Origin: Streptomyces adustus
GTDB lineage: Bacteria; Actinomycetota; Actinomycetes; Streptomycetales; Streptomycetaceae
Reading direction: 5' to 3'
Length of the DNA stretch: 34,773 nt
Assembly: GCF_009377175.1 (NCBI RefSeq)
Contig: NZ_VJZD01000086.1
Span: forward strand, 1-34,773
The stretch's first letter is position 1. Every line of letters starts with the position of its first letter. This document shows positions 7,927 to 15,136 of the stretch, one piece after another. The notes beneath the pieces were generated by a model. It was given only the letters and a program-made list of their open reading frames with translations. It made no database searches and had not been told where the DNA came from. The position numbers and the translations under genes were made by a program.

Positions 7927-9324
7927 ATGCCGGAAATTCTTGTGCAGGTGGGTTCGGAGGAGCAGGTTCCTCCCGTGAGCAGGGTGGTTGAGCACCCGGC
8001 GTGGCCCGTGCTCAAGGATGCCGTGGAGCAGATCCGGCCATGGCAGTCGAAGGACGGTTCGATCGACTTCGACGCCGAGGGCGCGCCCGGCAGGGCCGAC
8101 GCCGAACTCGCCGTCGGGCGTGTCGCCGACGCCGTCGAGGAACTCTCGCCGCTGCTCCCGCACGACGTCGCGTACCACCAGGCCCTCGTCAAGGACCTGC
8201 GCCGCTGGGCCGACGCCGGCTTCGGGGTGCCGGACTTCCTCGACTCGCTGCTGGCCTTCCAGCCCGCCGCGCGGCGCGAGGACGGCCTCCAGCACCTGGT
8301 CGTCTTCCCGATGTACACCCAGAACGGCAACCCCGACCGCAACCTCGAGGCCGTCGTCCTGCGCATGGTCTGGCCGGACTGGCTGTCCGAGCTGGAGCGC
8401 ACCCGCTACGACAACCCGCTGTTCTGCGGGATCACCTTCGAGGACTTCACGGCCGGCTACGACACCAACTCCGCCGTGCTGTTCCCGGAGACCATCGCCG
8501 TCCGCGAGGCGCCGGAACGATTCACCTGGGGTGGCATCTTCTGCGACCGCGAGGCGGCCCGCTTCCGCCGCGTCACCGACGCCGCCGTCGACGTCCTGGG
8601 CCTGGAGCTGCCCGAGGACATCGCCGCCATGGTCCACGACCAGAAGCGCTGCGAAGAGGCCTTCGTCCTGTGGGACATGGTCCACGACCGCACCCACAGC
8701 CACGGCGACCTGCCCTTCGACCCGTTCATGATCAAGCAGCGCCAGCCGTTCTGGATGTACGGCCTGGAGGAGCTGCGCTGCGACCTCACCGCCTTCAAGG
8801 AGGCCGTGAAGCTGGAGGCCGACGGCGTCCCGCAGGCCCGGGACGTGCAGTACGCGGTGCTGTTCGACCGGATGTTCCGCTTCCCGGTCACCGGCGACCG
8901 GGTGCGCAACTACGACGGTCTGGGCGGCCAGCTGCTGTTCGCCTACCTCCACAAGCACGACGTCGTGCGCTGGACCGACAACAAGCTGCACATCGACTGG
9001 CAGCGCGCCCCGCAGGTCACCAACCAGCTGTGCGCCGACATCGAGCAGCTGTACCGGGACGGCATCGACCGCCCCAAGCTGGTGCACTGGTTCGCCGGGT
9101 ACGAGCTGGTCTCCGGGTATCTCTCCCCGCACCCGGGCTCCACGTGGGCCAAGGGTCCGGACGCCCTGGACCTGACGCAGCCGCCGCGCCGGCTCGTGGA
9201 CGACGTGCTTCCGGACGAGTTTCCGCTGAGCATGTTCTATGAGGCCCTGTCCAAGAAGCTGAAGAACGTGATCGCCTCGACCCGGGGCATCACGGCGGAC
9301 GGCGCCGAGCGGGTCGCCGCGTGA
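7927..9324 (+). CDS. DUF6421-family protein, possible metallohydrolase
   Basis: A 465-aa soluble protein of unknown function, recognised as a DUF6421-type protein from its overall sequence. The most striking segment is MVHDRTHSHGDLPFDPFM (residues 252-269), followed by LEELRCDLTAF (280-290). The order H253-D-x-x-H257 then E281/E282 about 24 residues later recalls gluzincin metallopeptidases (HExxH...E), with Asp in place of the usual Glu; this is my inference, not a known assignment. Start: ATG at 7927 with GGAGGA 6 nt upstream is preferred over GTG at 7900. It is the first gene of an operon: its stop overlaps a GTG 45 nt ahead of the dehydrogenase ATG. Confidence 0.85.
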   Translation: MPEILVQVGSEEQVPPVSRVVEHPAWPVLKDAVEQIRPWQSKDGSIDFDAEGAPGRADAELAVGRVADAVEELSPLLPHDVAYHQALVKDLRRWADAGFGVPDFLDSLLAFQPAARREDGLQHLVVFPMYTQNGNPDRNLEAVVLRMVWPDWLSELERTRYDNPLFCGITFEDFTAGYDTNSAVLFPETIAVREAPERFTWGGIFCDREAARFRRVTDAAVDVLGLELPEDIAAMVHDQKRCEEAFVLWDMVHDRTHSHGDLPFDPFMIKQRQPFWMYGLEELRCDLTAFKEAVKLEADGVPQARDVQYAVLFDRMFRFPVTGDRVRNYDGLGGQLLFAYLHKHDVVRWTDNKLHIDWQRAPQVTNQLCADIEQLYRDGIDRPKLVHWFAGYELVSGYLSPHPGSTWAKGPDALDLTQPPRRLVDDVLPDEFPLSMFYEALSKKLKNVIASTRGITADGAERVAA

Positions 9325-9365
9325 GCGAGCGCGGCACCGAGAACACTGCTCAGGAGGCGAAGAAC

Positions 9366-10115
9366 ATGGTGGGGAACGGTGCTCTCAGCGGTGCTGTGAT
9401 CGCGGTGGCCGGCGCGGGCGGACCCGCCGGACGTGCGGCGATGATCCGACTCGCCGAGGCGGGCGCGACCGTCGTCGGCGCCGACAACGACCCCGAGCGC
9501 CTGGCGGCGGCCGTGGACGAGGCCCGCTACGGGCACGGCGGGGCCACCGTCGTCGGAGAGACGGTCGACCTGCTGGACATCGACTCGACCCGCGACTGGG
9601 CCCGGCACGTCGAGAAGGACTTCGGCCGCGTCGACGGCGTGGTCCACCTCGTCGGCGGCTGGCGCGGCAGCGAGACCTTCACCAAGACCAGCCTGGACGA
9701 CTGGGACTTCCTGGAGCTGCTGCTCGTCAAGACCGTGCAGCACACCTCCCTCGCCTTCCACGAGGCGCTCCAGCGCAGCGAGCGCGGTCGGTACGTGCTG
9801 ATCAGCGCGGCGGGCGCGAGCAAGCCCACCGCGGGCAACGCCGCCTACTCCGCCGCCAAGGCCGCCGCCGAGGCCTGGACGCTGGCCCTGGCCGACTACT
9901 TCCGCAAGGCGGGCGGCGAGGCGGGGCCGACGTCCGCGGCTGCCATCCTGGTGGTGAAGGCGCTGGTGCACGACGCGATGCGCGCCGAGCGACCCAACGC
10001 GAAGTTCGCGGGCTTCACGGACGTCAAGGACCTGGCCGAGGCCATCGTCGACGTCTGGAACCGGCCCGCCGCAGAAGTGAACGGAAACCGTCTGTGGCTC
10101 ACCAAGCAGCCGTGA
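9366..10115 (+). CDS. Short-chain dehydrogenase/reductase
   Basis: NAD(P)-dependent SDR oxidoreductase of 249 aa. The Gly-rich dinucleotide loop is AVAGAGGPAGRAA (residues 13-25, a variant of TGxxxGxG), Ser147 and Y161SAAK165 form the catalytic set, and an NNAG-like region is replaced by HLVGGW (94-99). The ATG at 9366 is chosen because AGGAGG (9352-9357) lies 8 nt upstream; a GTG at 9321 overlapping the previous stop (GTGA) may add coupling. It sits between DUF6421 and the PLP enzyme in one operon, so it probably oxidises or reduces a metabolite shared with the aldolase, such as a beta-hydroxy amino acid or its product. Confidence 0.87.
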   Translation: MVGNGALSGAVIAVAGAGGPAGRAAMIRLAEAGATVVGADNDPERLAAAVDEARYGHGGATVVGETVDLLDIDSTRDWARHVEKDFGRVDGVVHLVGGWRGSETFTKTSLDDWDFLELLLVKTVQHTSLAFHEALQRSERGRYVLISAAGASKPTAGNAAYSAAKAAAEAWTLALADYFRKAGGEAGPTSAAAILVVKALVHDAMRAERPNAKFAGFTDVKDLAEAIVDVWNRPAAEVNGNRLWLTKQP

Positions 10116-11182
10116 ACCCTCCGAAGACCGACGCGCGCCGCCACCACGACCCGCAGATCCGCGGATTCGCCAGCGACAACTACGCCGGAGCCCACCCGGA
10201 GGTGATGGCCGCCCTGGCCCTGGCCAACGGCGGTCACCAGGTCGCGTACGGCGAGGACGACTACACGGAGAACCTCCAGCGGATCGTCCGCAGTCACTTC
10301 GGTCCCACGGCGGAGGCGTTCCCGGTCTTCAACGGCACCGGCGCGAACGTCGTCGCGCTCCAGGCGGTCACCGACCGGTGGGGCGCGGTGATCTGCGCCG
10401 AGAGCGCCCACATCAACGTCGACGAGGGCGGCGCCCCGGAGCGGATGGGCGGCCTCAAGCTGCTCACCGTGCCCACGCCGGACGGCAAGCTCACGCCCGA
10501 GCTGATCGACCGGCAGGCGTACGGCTGGGACGACGAGCACCGGGCGATGCCGCAGGTCGTATCGATCACCCAGAGCACCGAGCTGGGCACCCTCTACACG
10601 CCGGACGAGATCCGCGCGATCTGCGACCACGCCCACGCGCACGGCATGAAGGTGCACCTGGACGGCTCCCGGATAGCCAACGCGGCCGCGTCGCTCGACA
10701 TGCCCATGCGCGCGTTCACCAACGCGGTCGGCGTCGACATCCTCTCCCTGGGCGGCACGAAGAACGGCGCCCTGTTCGGCGAGGCGGTCGTCGTCATCAA
10801 CCAGGACGCGGTCCGCAGCATGAAGCACCTGCGCAAGCTGTCCATGCAGCTCGCCTCCAAGATGCGCTTCGTGTCGGTGCAGCTGGAAGCCCTGCTCGCC
10901 AAGGACCTGTGGCTGCGCAACGCCCGCCACGCCAACGAGATGGCCAGGCGGCTCGCCGAGGGCGTCCGTGCCGTGCACGGGGTGGAGATCCTCTATCCGG
11001 TGCAGGCGAACGGTGTCTTCGCCCGGCTGCCGCACGACGTGAGCGAGCGCCTCCAGAAGCGGTTCCGCTTCTACTTCTGGGACGAGGCGGCCGGCGACGT
11101 GCGCTGGATGTGCGCGTTCGACACGACCGAGGAGGACGTGGACGCGTTCGTCGCGGCGCTCAAGGAGGAGATGGCGCGCTAG
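10112..11182 (+). CDS. Threonine aldolase-like beta-eliminating lyase (PLP enzyme)
   Basis: Fold-type I PLP enzyme of 356 aa of the low-specificity threonine aldolase/beta-eliminating lyase family, which cleaves beta-hydroxy-amino acids to glycine and an aldehyde. Visible features: GFASDNYAGAHPEV at the start, FNGTGAN (PLP phosphate region), HLDGSRIANA with Asp184 and Arg187, and the Schiff-base lysine K217 in LSLGGTKNG. Start: GTG at 10112 overlaps the SDR stop as GTGA; GTG at 10094 is an alternative adding six residues. Last gene of the DUF6421-SDR-aldolase operon. A short GGCGC-GCTA-GCGCC stem covers the stop codon (11173-11186). Confidence 0.86.
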   Translation: MNPPKTDARRHHDPQIRGFASDNYAGAHPEVMAALALANGGHQVAYGEDDYTENLQRIVRSHFGPTAEAFPVFNGTGANVVALQAVTDRWGAVICAESAHINVDEGGAPERMGGLKLLTVPTPDGKLTPELIDRQAYGWDDEHRAMPQVVSITQSTELGTLYTPDEIRAICDHAHAHGMKVHLDGSRIANAAASLDMPMRAFTNAVGVDILSLGGTKNGALFGEAVVVINQDAVRSMKHLRKLSMQLASKMRFVSVQLEALLAKDLWLRNARHANEMARRLAEGVRAVHGVEILYPVQANGVFARLPHDVSERLQKRFRFYFWDEAAGDVRWMCAFDTTEEDVDAFVAALKEEMAR

Positions 11183-11195
11183 CGCCGGTACTGGT

Positions 11196-11254
11196 GCATA
11201 GATATGCGGTCGCCTGAAAAGTCATTGACTCTCGGGTGATCGCATTTCTATGCT
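11196..11254 (+). promoter_or_regulatory. Strong leaderless promoter for the transglutaminase-B3/B4 pair
   Basis: TTGACT (11225-11230), an 18-nt spacer and TATGCT (11249-11254) form a near-consensus vegetative promoter. The -10 box ends 8 nt before the ATG at 11263 and there is no ribosome site, so the mRNA should be leaderless. A perfect GCATA-GA-TATGC palindrome at 11196-11207, 17 bp upstream of the -35 box, may be a regulator site. Confidence 0.72.
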
Positions 11255-11262
11255 CTGCACTC

Positions 11263-11856
11263 ATGGAGCTGATCCAGAACACCCCAGATCTGTCCGCCTA
11301 CCTGGCGGCTGACGAGGTCATCGACCACCATCATCCGCGCGTGCGGGAGACGGCCGCCCGACTCGCCGAGGGGGCGGCCGACTCGTATGCCTATGCGCAG
11401 GCGGCGTACGAGTTCGTCCGCGACACCGTTCCGCACTCCCAGGACGTCGGCGATCCGCGCGTCACCTGGCGCGCCTCCGACGTCCTGGAGCGGCGCACCG
11501 GGATCTGCTACGCCAAGGCCCATGCGCTGGCCGCGCTGCTGCGCGCCGAGGACATCCCCACCGGGTTCGCCTACCAGCGGCTGGCGGACGACGACGGTGA
11601 AGGCCATGTCGTGCACGGACTGGTCGCCGTGCGGTTCCACGGCTCCTGGCACCGGCAGGACCCGCGCGGCAACAAGCCGGGCGTGGACGCCCGGTTCTCC
11701 CTCGACGGTGAGCAGCTGGCCTTCGTCGCCGATCCGGAGTGCAGTGAGTTGGACTATCCGGTCCTGTACGCTGAACCTCACCCGGCCGTGCTGAGCGCGC
11801 TCAAGGCAGCCACCGACCGGCCGCACCTCTGGAAGACGCTCCCCACCGCACTCTGA
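11263..11856 (+). CDS. Transglutaminase-like domain protein
   Basis: A 197-aa papain-fold protein of the transglutaminase-like superfamily. The Cys-His-Asp triad is visible as RTGICYAKAH (Cys82), EGHVVHGL (His118) and RQDPRGN (Asp133). There is no signal peptide. In bacteria such proteins are more often cysteine proteases or peptidases than cross-linking enzymes; the substrate is unknown. The ATG at 11263 is chosen from the promoter; the in-frame extension to 11236 would start upstream of the -10 box. The B3/B4-domain gene follows after 8 bp, so the two are co-transcribed. Confidence 0.87.
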   Translation: MELIQNTPDLSAYLAADEVIDHHHPRVRETAARLAEGAADSYAYAQAAYEFVRDTVPHSQDVGDPRVTWRASDVLERRTGICYAKAHALAALLRAEDIPTGFAYQRLADDDGEGHVVHGLVAVRFHGSWHRQDPRGNKPGVDARFSLDGEQLAFVADPECSELDYPVLYAEPHPAVLSALKAATDRPHLWKTLPTAL

Positions 11857-11864
11857 GGCAGACG

Positions 11865-12557
11865 ATGACCCTCTCCCTGATCGTGTCCGACGACGTGCGC
11901 GCCCTCGCGCCCGGCTTCACCTGGGTCGCCGTCGAGGCGCACGGCCTGGCCAACGGGCCCAGCACGGAAGCGAGTGCGGCGGTCCTCGACGACGCGGCCC
12001 GCCGGCTCGCGGCCCGGCTGGACGGCCGTGCCCCGCACGAGGACCCGTACATGGCGGCCTGGCGGGAGGTGTACACCGTGTTCGGCTCGAAGCCCTCGCG
12101 TACCCGCAACTCGGCCGAGGCGCTGGCCAGGCGGGCGCTGACGGACGCGGGCCTGCCGCGCGTCAACCTGTTCGTCGACCTCTACAACGCCGTCAGCGTC
12201 GCCCATCTCATCCCCGTCGGGGGAGAGGACATCGACCGCATCCAGGGCGGCATGAGCCTGGTGCGGGCCATCGGTGACGAGGACTTCCCGACCGTCTCGG
12301 GCGGCGAGGAGAGCGTCGAGCACCCCGACGCGGGCGAGGTGGTCTGGCGTGACGAGGCGGGGGTGACGTGCCGTCGCTGGAACTGGCGCCAGGGTCCGCG
12401 TACCCGGCTCACCGAGACCACCACCTCGGGCATCTTCCTGCTGGAGGGCATGGCCCCGATGCCGCTGTCCGAGGTGGAGGCGGCCGCGACCGAACTCGCC
12501 GAGCTGCTGGAGAAGTTCAGCCCCGGCGCACGGATCACGATCCGGCACGAGGGCTGA
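11865..12557 (+). CDS. B3/B4 tRNA-binding-domain protein
   Basis: A 230-aa protein of the stand-alone B3/B4 family, related to the editing module of the phenylalanyl-tRNA synthetase beta chain. Typical features are the central YTVFGSKPSRTRNSAEAL (about residues 69-86), the strand LPRVNLFVDLYNAVSVAHLIP and GGEDIDRIQGG. In PheT this fold hydrolyses mischarged Tyr-tRNA(Phe); free-standing copies are believed to act on tRNA or aminoacyl esters, but this one is not proven to. It follows the transglutaminase-like gene by 8 bp. Convergent with the acyltransferase across 97 bp without a clear terminator. Confidence 0.83.
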   Translation: MTLSLIVSDDVRALAPGFTWVAVEAHGLANGPSTEASAAVLDDAARRLAARLDGRAPHEDPYMAAWREVYTVFGSKPSRTRNSAEALARRALTDAGLPRVNLFVDLYNAVSVAHLIPVGGEDIDRIQGGMSLVRAIGDEDFPTVSGGEESVEHPDAGEVVWRDEAGVTCRRWNWRQGPRTRLTETTTSGIFLLEGMAPMPLSEVEAAATELAELLEKFSPGARITIRHEG

Positions 12558-12654
12558 CGGGCGGGCGGCAGCGGCCGCTCGGTGTCGGTGGTCCCGCCGG
12601 GCAGGCCGCGCGCACCGGCGTGTTGCGCCCCGCCCGGCCGGACGCGCGGCGGCG

Positions 12655-13383
12655 TCAGCGCGCCTCGGCGGCCCGCACCTCTTCGGGGGTCGGCGCCGTG
12701 CCGCCGAGGTGGGCCGGCATCCACCAGGTGTCGTCCGCGCCCTTGGGACGTACGGGATAGGCGCGCTGCGCGGCCTCCAGCAGCTCCTGGACGCGCCCGC
12801 GCAGCCGGCGCGTGATGGCGCCCGCGTACTGGTCGCGGGGGGCCTCCACCGGCTCGCCGACGCGGATGGTGATCGGGGTGTGGCTGCGCTTGAAGTTGCG
12901 CTGGTGTCCCTTGGTCCACAGTCGCTGCGTACCCCACACGGCCATCGGGACCAGCGGGACGCCCGCCTCCTGGGCCAGCCGGGCGGCACCCGACTTGAAG
13001 CTCTTCAGCGTGAACGACTGTGAGATGGTGGCCTCCGGGAAGACCCCCACGATCTCACCGGACTTCAGCGACTCCAGGGCATGCGCGTACGCCGCGTCGC
13101 CCTGCTCGCGGTCCACGGGAATGTGCTTCATGCCGCGCATCAGCGGACCGGACACCTTGTGCCGGAAGACGGACTCCTTCGCCATGAAACGAACGAGACG
13201 TTTCTGCGGCAGAGCGGCCAGACCGTCGAAGATGAAGTCCAGATAGCTGATGTGATTGCTCACCAGTACGGCGCCGCCCGAACGTGGGATGTTCTCCGAC
13301 CCCTTGCAGTCGATCTTGAGGTCCCACACCTTGAACAGCGTGCGCGCGAGACCGACGACGGGGCGGTAGACCAGTTCAGCCAT
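12655..13383 (-). CDS. Lysophospholipid (1-acylglycerol-3-phosphate) acyltransferase
   Basis: A 242-aa PlsC-type acyltransferase that would transfer an acyl chain to lysophosphatidic acid or a related acceptor at the membrane. The HX4D catalytic motif is NHISYLD (His44, Asp49), the arginine/glycine block RGMKHIPVDRE lies at 83-93, and FPEATIS (115-121) is the third motif. The start ATG at 13383 is the only suitable one, although the upstream AAGGAAGGG is rather distant. A near-perfect inverted repeat lies about 50 bp upstream, indicating dedicated repression. The gene is monocistronic by context. Confidence 0.87.
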   Translation of the reverse strand: MAELVYRPVVGLARTLFKVWDLKIDCKGSENIPRSGGAVLVSNHISYLDFIFDGLAALPQKRLVRFMAKESVFRHKVSGPLMRGMKHIPVDREQGDAAYAHALESLKSGEIVGVFPEATISQSFTLKSFKSGAARLAQEAGVPLVPMAVWGTQRLWTKGHQRNFKRSHTPITIRVGEPVEAPRDQYAGAITRRLRGRVQELLEAAQRAYPVRPKGADDTWWMPAHLGGTAPTPEEVRAAEAR

Positions 13384-13840
13384 GGACGGGGTGGGCCCTT
13401 CCTTACTCTGCCTGGGAAGGGATCTCCCAGCCGGAAACTTACGCAGCCGTAGGTTTACGGCATCCCGCAGATCGTGCCCGAATAACGGCCGGGGAGCCAG
13501 TCCTGGTGCCCGGGTGCGGCGAGATCCTCGTCACGTCGGCCCCATGATCCACCTGCGCTTTTAACCCACCTTTACTTCGCGCGGACCGTGACGCGCCGGG
13601 TGAGCAGGTACAACTCGTCGCGCAGGCAGCACCCGAACGTGCCATTCGGGAAGGTGGCGCGAACACGGCCCCCGGTCGCCGGGAGCCCGACGCCCGCGCG
13701 AACTCGGCGTGTCGCGGGCCCGGGAATCTTTGCGGTCCCTTGAACGCTGATGCGGGTGCTGCGCCGTCATGTCGTGCGCGGGGCGGTCACCGCGAGGGCG
13801 GGTGTCCGAGGAGTGCCGCGTCGGCGGCGGAGCGGGGAGA
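13384..13840. other. Regulatory gap between acyltransferase and thioredoxin genes
   Basis: About 460 bp with no convincing gene. Near the acyltransferase start there is an inverted repeat CCCTTCC (13396-13402) with GGAAGGG (13415-13421) in its leader, then the operator-like palindrome at 13435-13456. The right part (13570-13800) has no domain-bearing frame; 13750-13830 may contain the decayed 5' end of the thioredoxin gene. Confidence 0.5.
13435..13456. promoter_or_regulatory. 22-bp palindromic operator upstream of the acyltransferase
   Basis: AAACTTACG (13435-13443), CAGC, then CGTAGGTTT (13448-13456) forms an inverted repeat with 9-nt arms and one mismatch, 52 bp before the acyltransferase start. 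Size and symmetry fit a TetR-type dimer site. A lipid-responsive regulator is a reasonable guess, but none is encoded nearby. Confidence 0.6.
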
Positions 13841-14173
13841 GTGCGGGTGCGCGGGCAGGGCGACGGACAGCGGCTCGGGGCCGACCGGTTGGGCGGGGAA
13901 CTCGGCGAACGGGCCACGCTCGTACAGTTCTCCAGCGCCTTCTGCGCCCCCTGCCGGGCCACCCGGCGGATCCTCGGCGAGGTGGCCGCGCTGGTCCCGG
14001 GCGTGGCCCACGTGGAGATCGACGCGGAGGCCCGACTCGAACTCGTACGCGAGCTCGGCATTCTCAAGACCCCGACCGTGCTCGTCCTGGACGCGGACGG
14101 GCGGATCGTGCGGCGCGCCGCAGGCCAGCCGCGCAAGGCGGACGTCATCGCGGCACTCGGGGAAGCCGTCTGA
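13841..14173 (+). CDS. Thioredoxin-fold protein
   Basis: A 110-aa thioredoxin-family protein. The redox motif CAPC (FSSAFCAPCRATRR), the cis-proline loop TPTVLVLD and the final GxxRKADVIAAL helix are all in place. The start is uncertain: GTG at 13841 has GGAG 8 nt upstream and is used here, while GTG 13802 and ATG 13769 are in frame and would add 13 or 24 residues. Related actinomycete proteins, as I recall them, carry an N-terminal membrane anchor and an RRR-x-GRVRVR stretch. Here RRRRSG is read in the next frame and would join GRVRVR if one G were removed from the GGGG at 13833-13836, so the gene may be 5'-truncated by a frameshift. Substrate unknown. Confidence 0.75.
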   Translation: MRVRGQGDGQRLGADRLGGELGERATLVQFSSAFCAPCRATRRILGEVAALVPGVAHVEIDAEARLELVRELGILKTPTVLVLDADGRIVRRAAGQPRKADVIAALGEAV

Positions 14174-14279
14174 CGGCCCCGCACCCGGCGCGGGGGGCGC
14201 ACGGTGGGACACGGTGAGACATCTCCCACATGCCGGTACGCACTTGACTGTGCGTGGCACCTATCGTCAGCCTGACCGT

Positions 14280-14360
14280 ATGCCTAGGGAACTCCTTCTC
14301 TTCGGGCGGGTGCACATCGACCTCGCCCGCACCGCGAGCGCGTGCTGTCCGGACTGTTGA
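14280..14360 (+). CDS. Short cysteine-containing leader peptide
   Basis: A 26-aa reading frame whose C-terminal part reads RVHIDLARTASACCPDC and then stops 47 nt before the flavin reductase ATG. The core HIDLxRxASAxC resembles the small leader peptides that precede sulfur-metabolism genes in actinomycetes, where ribosomes stall at Cys codons when cysteine is short. The Cys codons TGC, TGT and TGT lie at 14343-14345, 14346-14348 and 14355-14357. No good ribosome site is seen; TATCGT (14262-14267) could be a -10 box, and TTGACT is at 14244-14249 but too close to it. A GTCAG-C-CTGAC palindrome (14266-14276) lies just before the start. Confidence 0.55.
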   Translation: MPRELLLFGRVHIDLARTASACCPDC

Positions 14361-14370
14361 GCAGTCACGG
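14349..14370 (+). promoter_or_regulatory. Hairpin overlapping the leader peptide's last codons
   Basis: CCGGACTG (14349-14356) pairs with CAGTC-A-CGG (14362-14370): eight base pairs with one bulged A and the loop TTGAG, which contains the leader stop codon. A ribosome translating or stalled on the Pro-Asp-Cys codons would melt it, so it could act in attenuation or translational coupling of the flavin reductase. Confidence 0.45.
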
Positions 14371-14407
14371 CCCCACCTCCACGCCCCTGCCGCAGAAGGA
14401 CAACTCC

Positions 14408-14917
14408 ATGACGGCCACACCCGACCTCGACGCCTCCCGCCTCGCCTCGCCCGACCTGCTGCGTTCCGTCTTCCGGCGGCACGCGGCGGGAGTCGCCGTG
14501 ATCACCGCCCGTGGTGCGGCGGGGCCGGTCGGCTTCACCGCCACCTCCCTCACCTCCGTGTCCGCCGAGCCCCCGCTGCTCTCCTTCGGGATCAGTACCG
14601 GCTCCTCCAGCTGGCCGGCCGTCTCCACGGCCACCCACGTGGGCGTGCACATACTCGGCGAGCACCAGCGGGAGCTGGCCGGCACCTTCGCGCGCAGCGG
14701 CGCCGACCGGTTCGGCGCGCCGACCGCCTGGCGCGAGGGCCCCGAGGGCGTCCCCCTGCTCGACGACGTCTCCGCCTGGCTGGTGTGCCGCGTCGTCACC
14801 CGGGTGCCCGCGGGCGACCATCGCATCGTGCTGGCCGAGGTCGCCCTCGGCGATCCCACGGGCCCCGGGCGTCCGCTCGTCTACCACCAGGGCCGGTTCA
14901 ACGCACTGCGTGACTGA
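14408..14917 (+). CDS. Flavin reductase-domain oxidoreductase
   Basis: A 169-aa protein with the flavin reductase-like, FMN-binding split-barrel fold. Characteristic stretches are FRRHAAGVAVITARG, GFTATSLTSVSAEPPLLSFGIS and the closing PLVYHQGRFNAL. Such proteins supply reduced FMN to two-component monooxygenases, including those that release sulfite from sulfonates. Start: ATG at 14408 with AAGGA 7 nt upstream, rather than the longer frame at 14342 that runs into the leader peptide. The cysteine-rich leader in front of it suggests a role in sulfur assimilation (inference). No partner monooxygenase is in the window. Confidence 0.87.
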   Translation: MTATPDLDASRLASPDLLRSVFRRHAAGVAVITARGAAGPVGFTATSLTSVSAEPPLLSFGISTGSSSWPAVSTATHVGVHILGEHQRELAGTFARSGADRFGAPTAWREGPEGVPLLDDVSAWLVCRVVTRVPAGDHRIVLAEVALGDPTGPGRPLVYHQGRFNALRD

Positions 14918-15084
14918 TCACAGCACCCTGCCTCTGCGAAGTCGTCGACTTCCGATTACGCTGCGTTGCGAAGGTCACAGTTCAAAGCGCTTGCTTAGCG
15001 GGAACGAACTGGGTGTACTGACGAGTAATATTTCGGTCGGAGCGCGGGCCGCCCCGACCGGGATCGGCCGCTTGTGGCGCCTAT

Positions 15085-15104
15085 GCTGCCTGCAAGTAGG
15101 CAGC
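15085..15104. promoter_or_regulatory. Inverted repeat in the etfB promoter/leader
   Basis: GCTGCCT (15085-15091) and AGGCAGC (15098-15104) form a perfect 7-6-7 inverted repeat. It overlaps TATGCT (15082-15087), the best -10 candidate for the etf operon, so it may be an operator at the transcription start, or a small leader hairpin 33 nt before the GTG. Confidence 0.5.
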
Positions 15105-15136
15105 CGAAATAGAGACGATGCAGTAGGAGAGCCGGC

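Noticed and set aside
13769..13840. Longer thioredoxin N-terminus from ATG 13769
   Set aside because: No ribosome site, polar low-complexity sequence; GTG 13841 has GGAG at the right distance. Kept as an alternative only.
14938..14952. GAAGTC-GTC-GACTTC palindrome as terminator after the flavin reductase
   Set aside because: Stem is only 6 bp with a 3-nt loop and is too weak to call; noted as a possible protein site.
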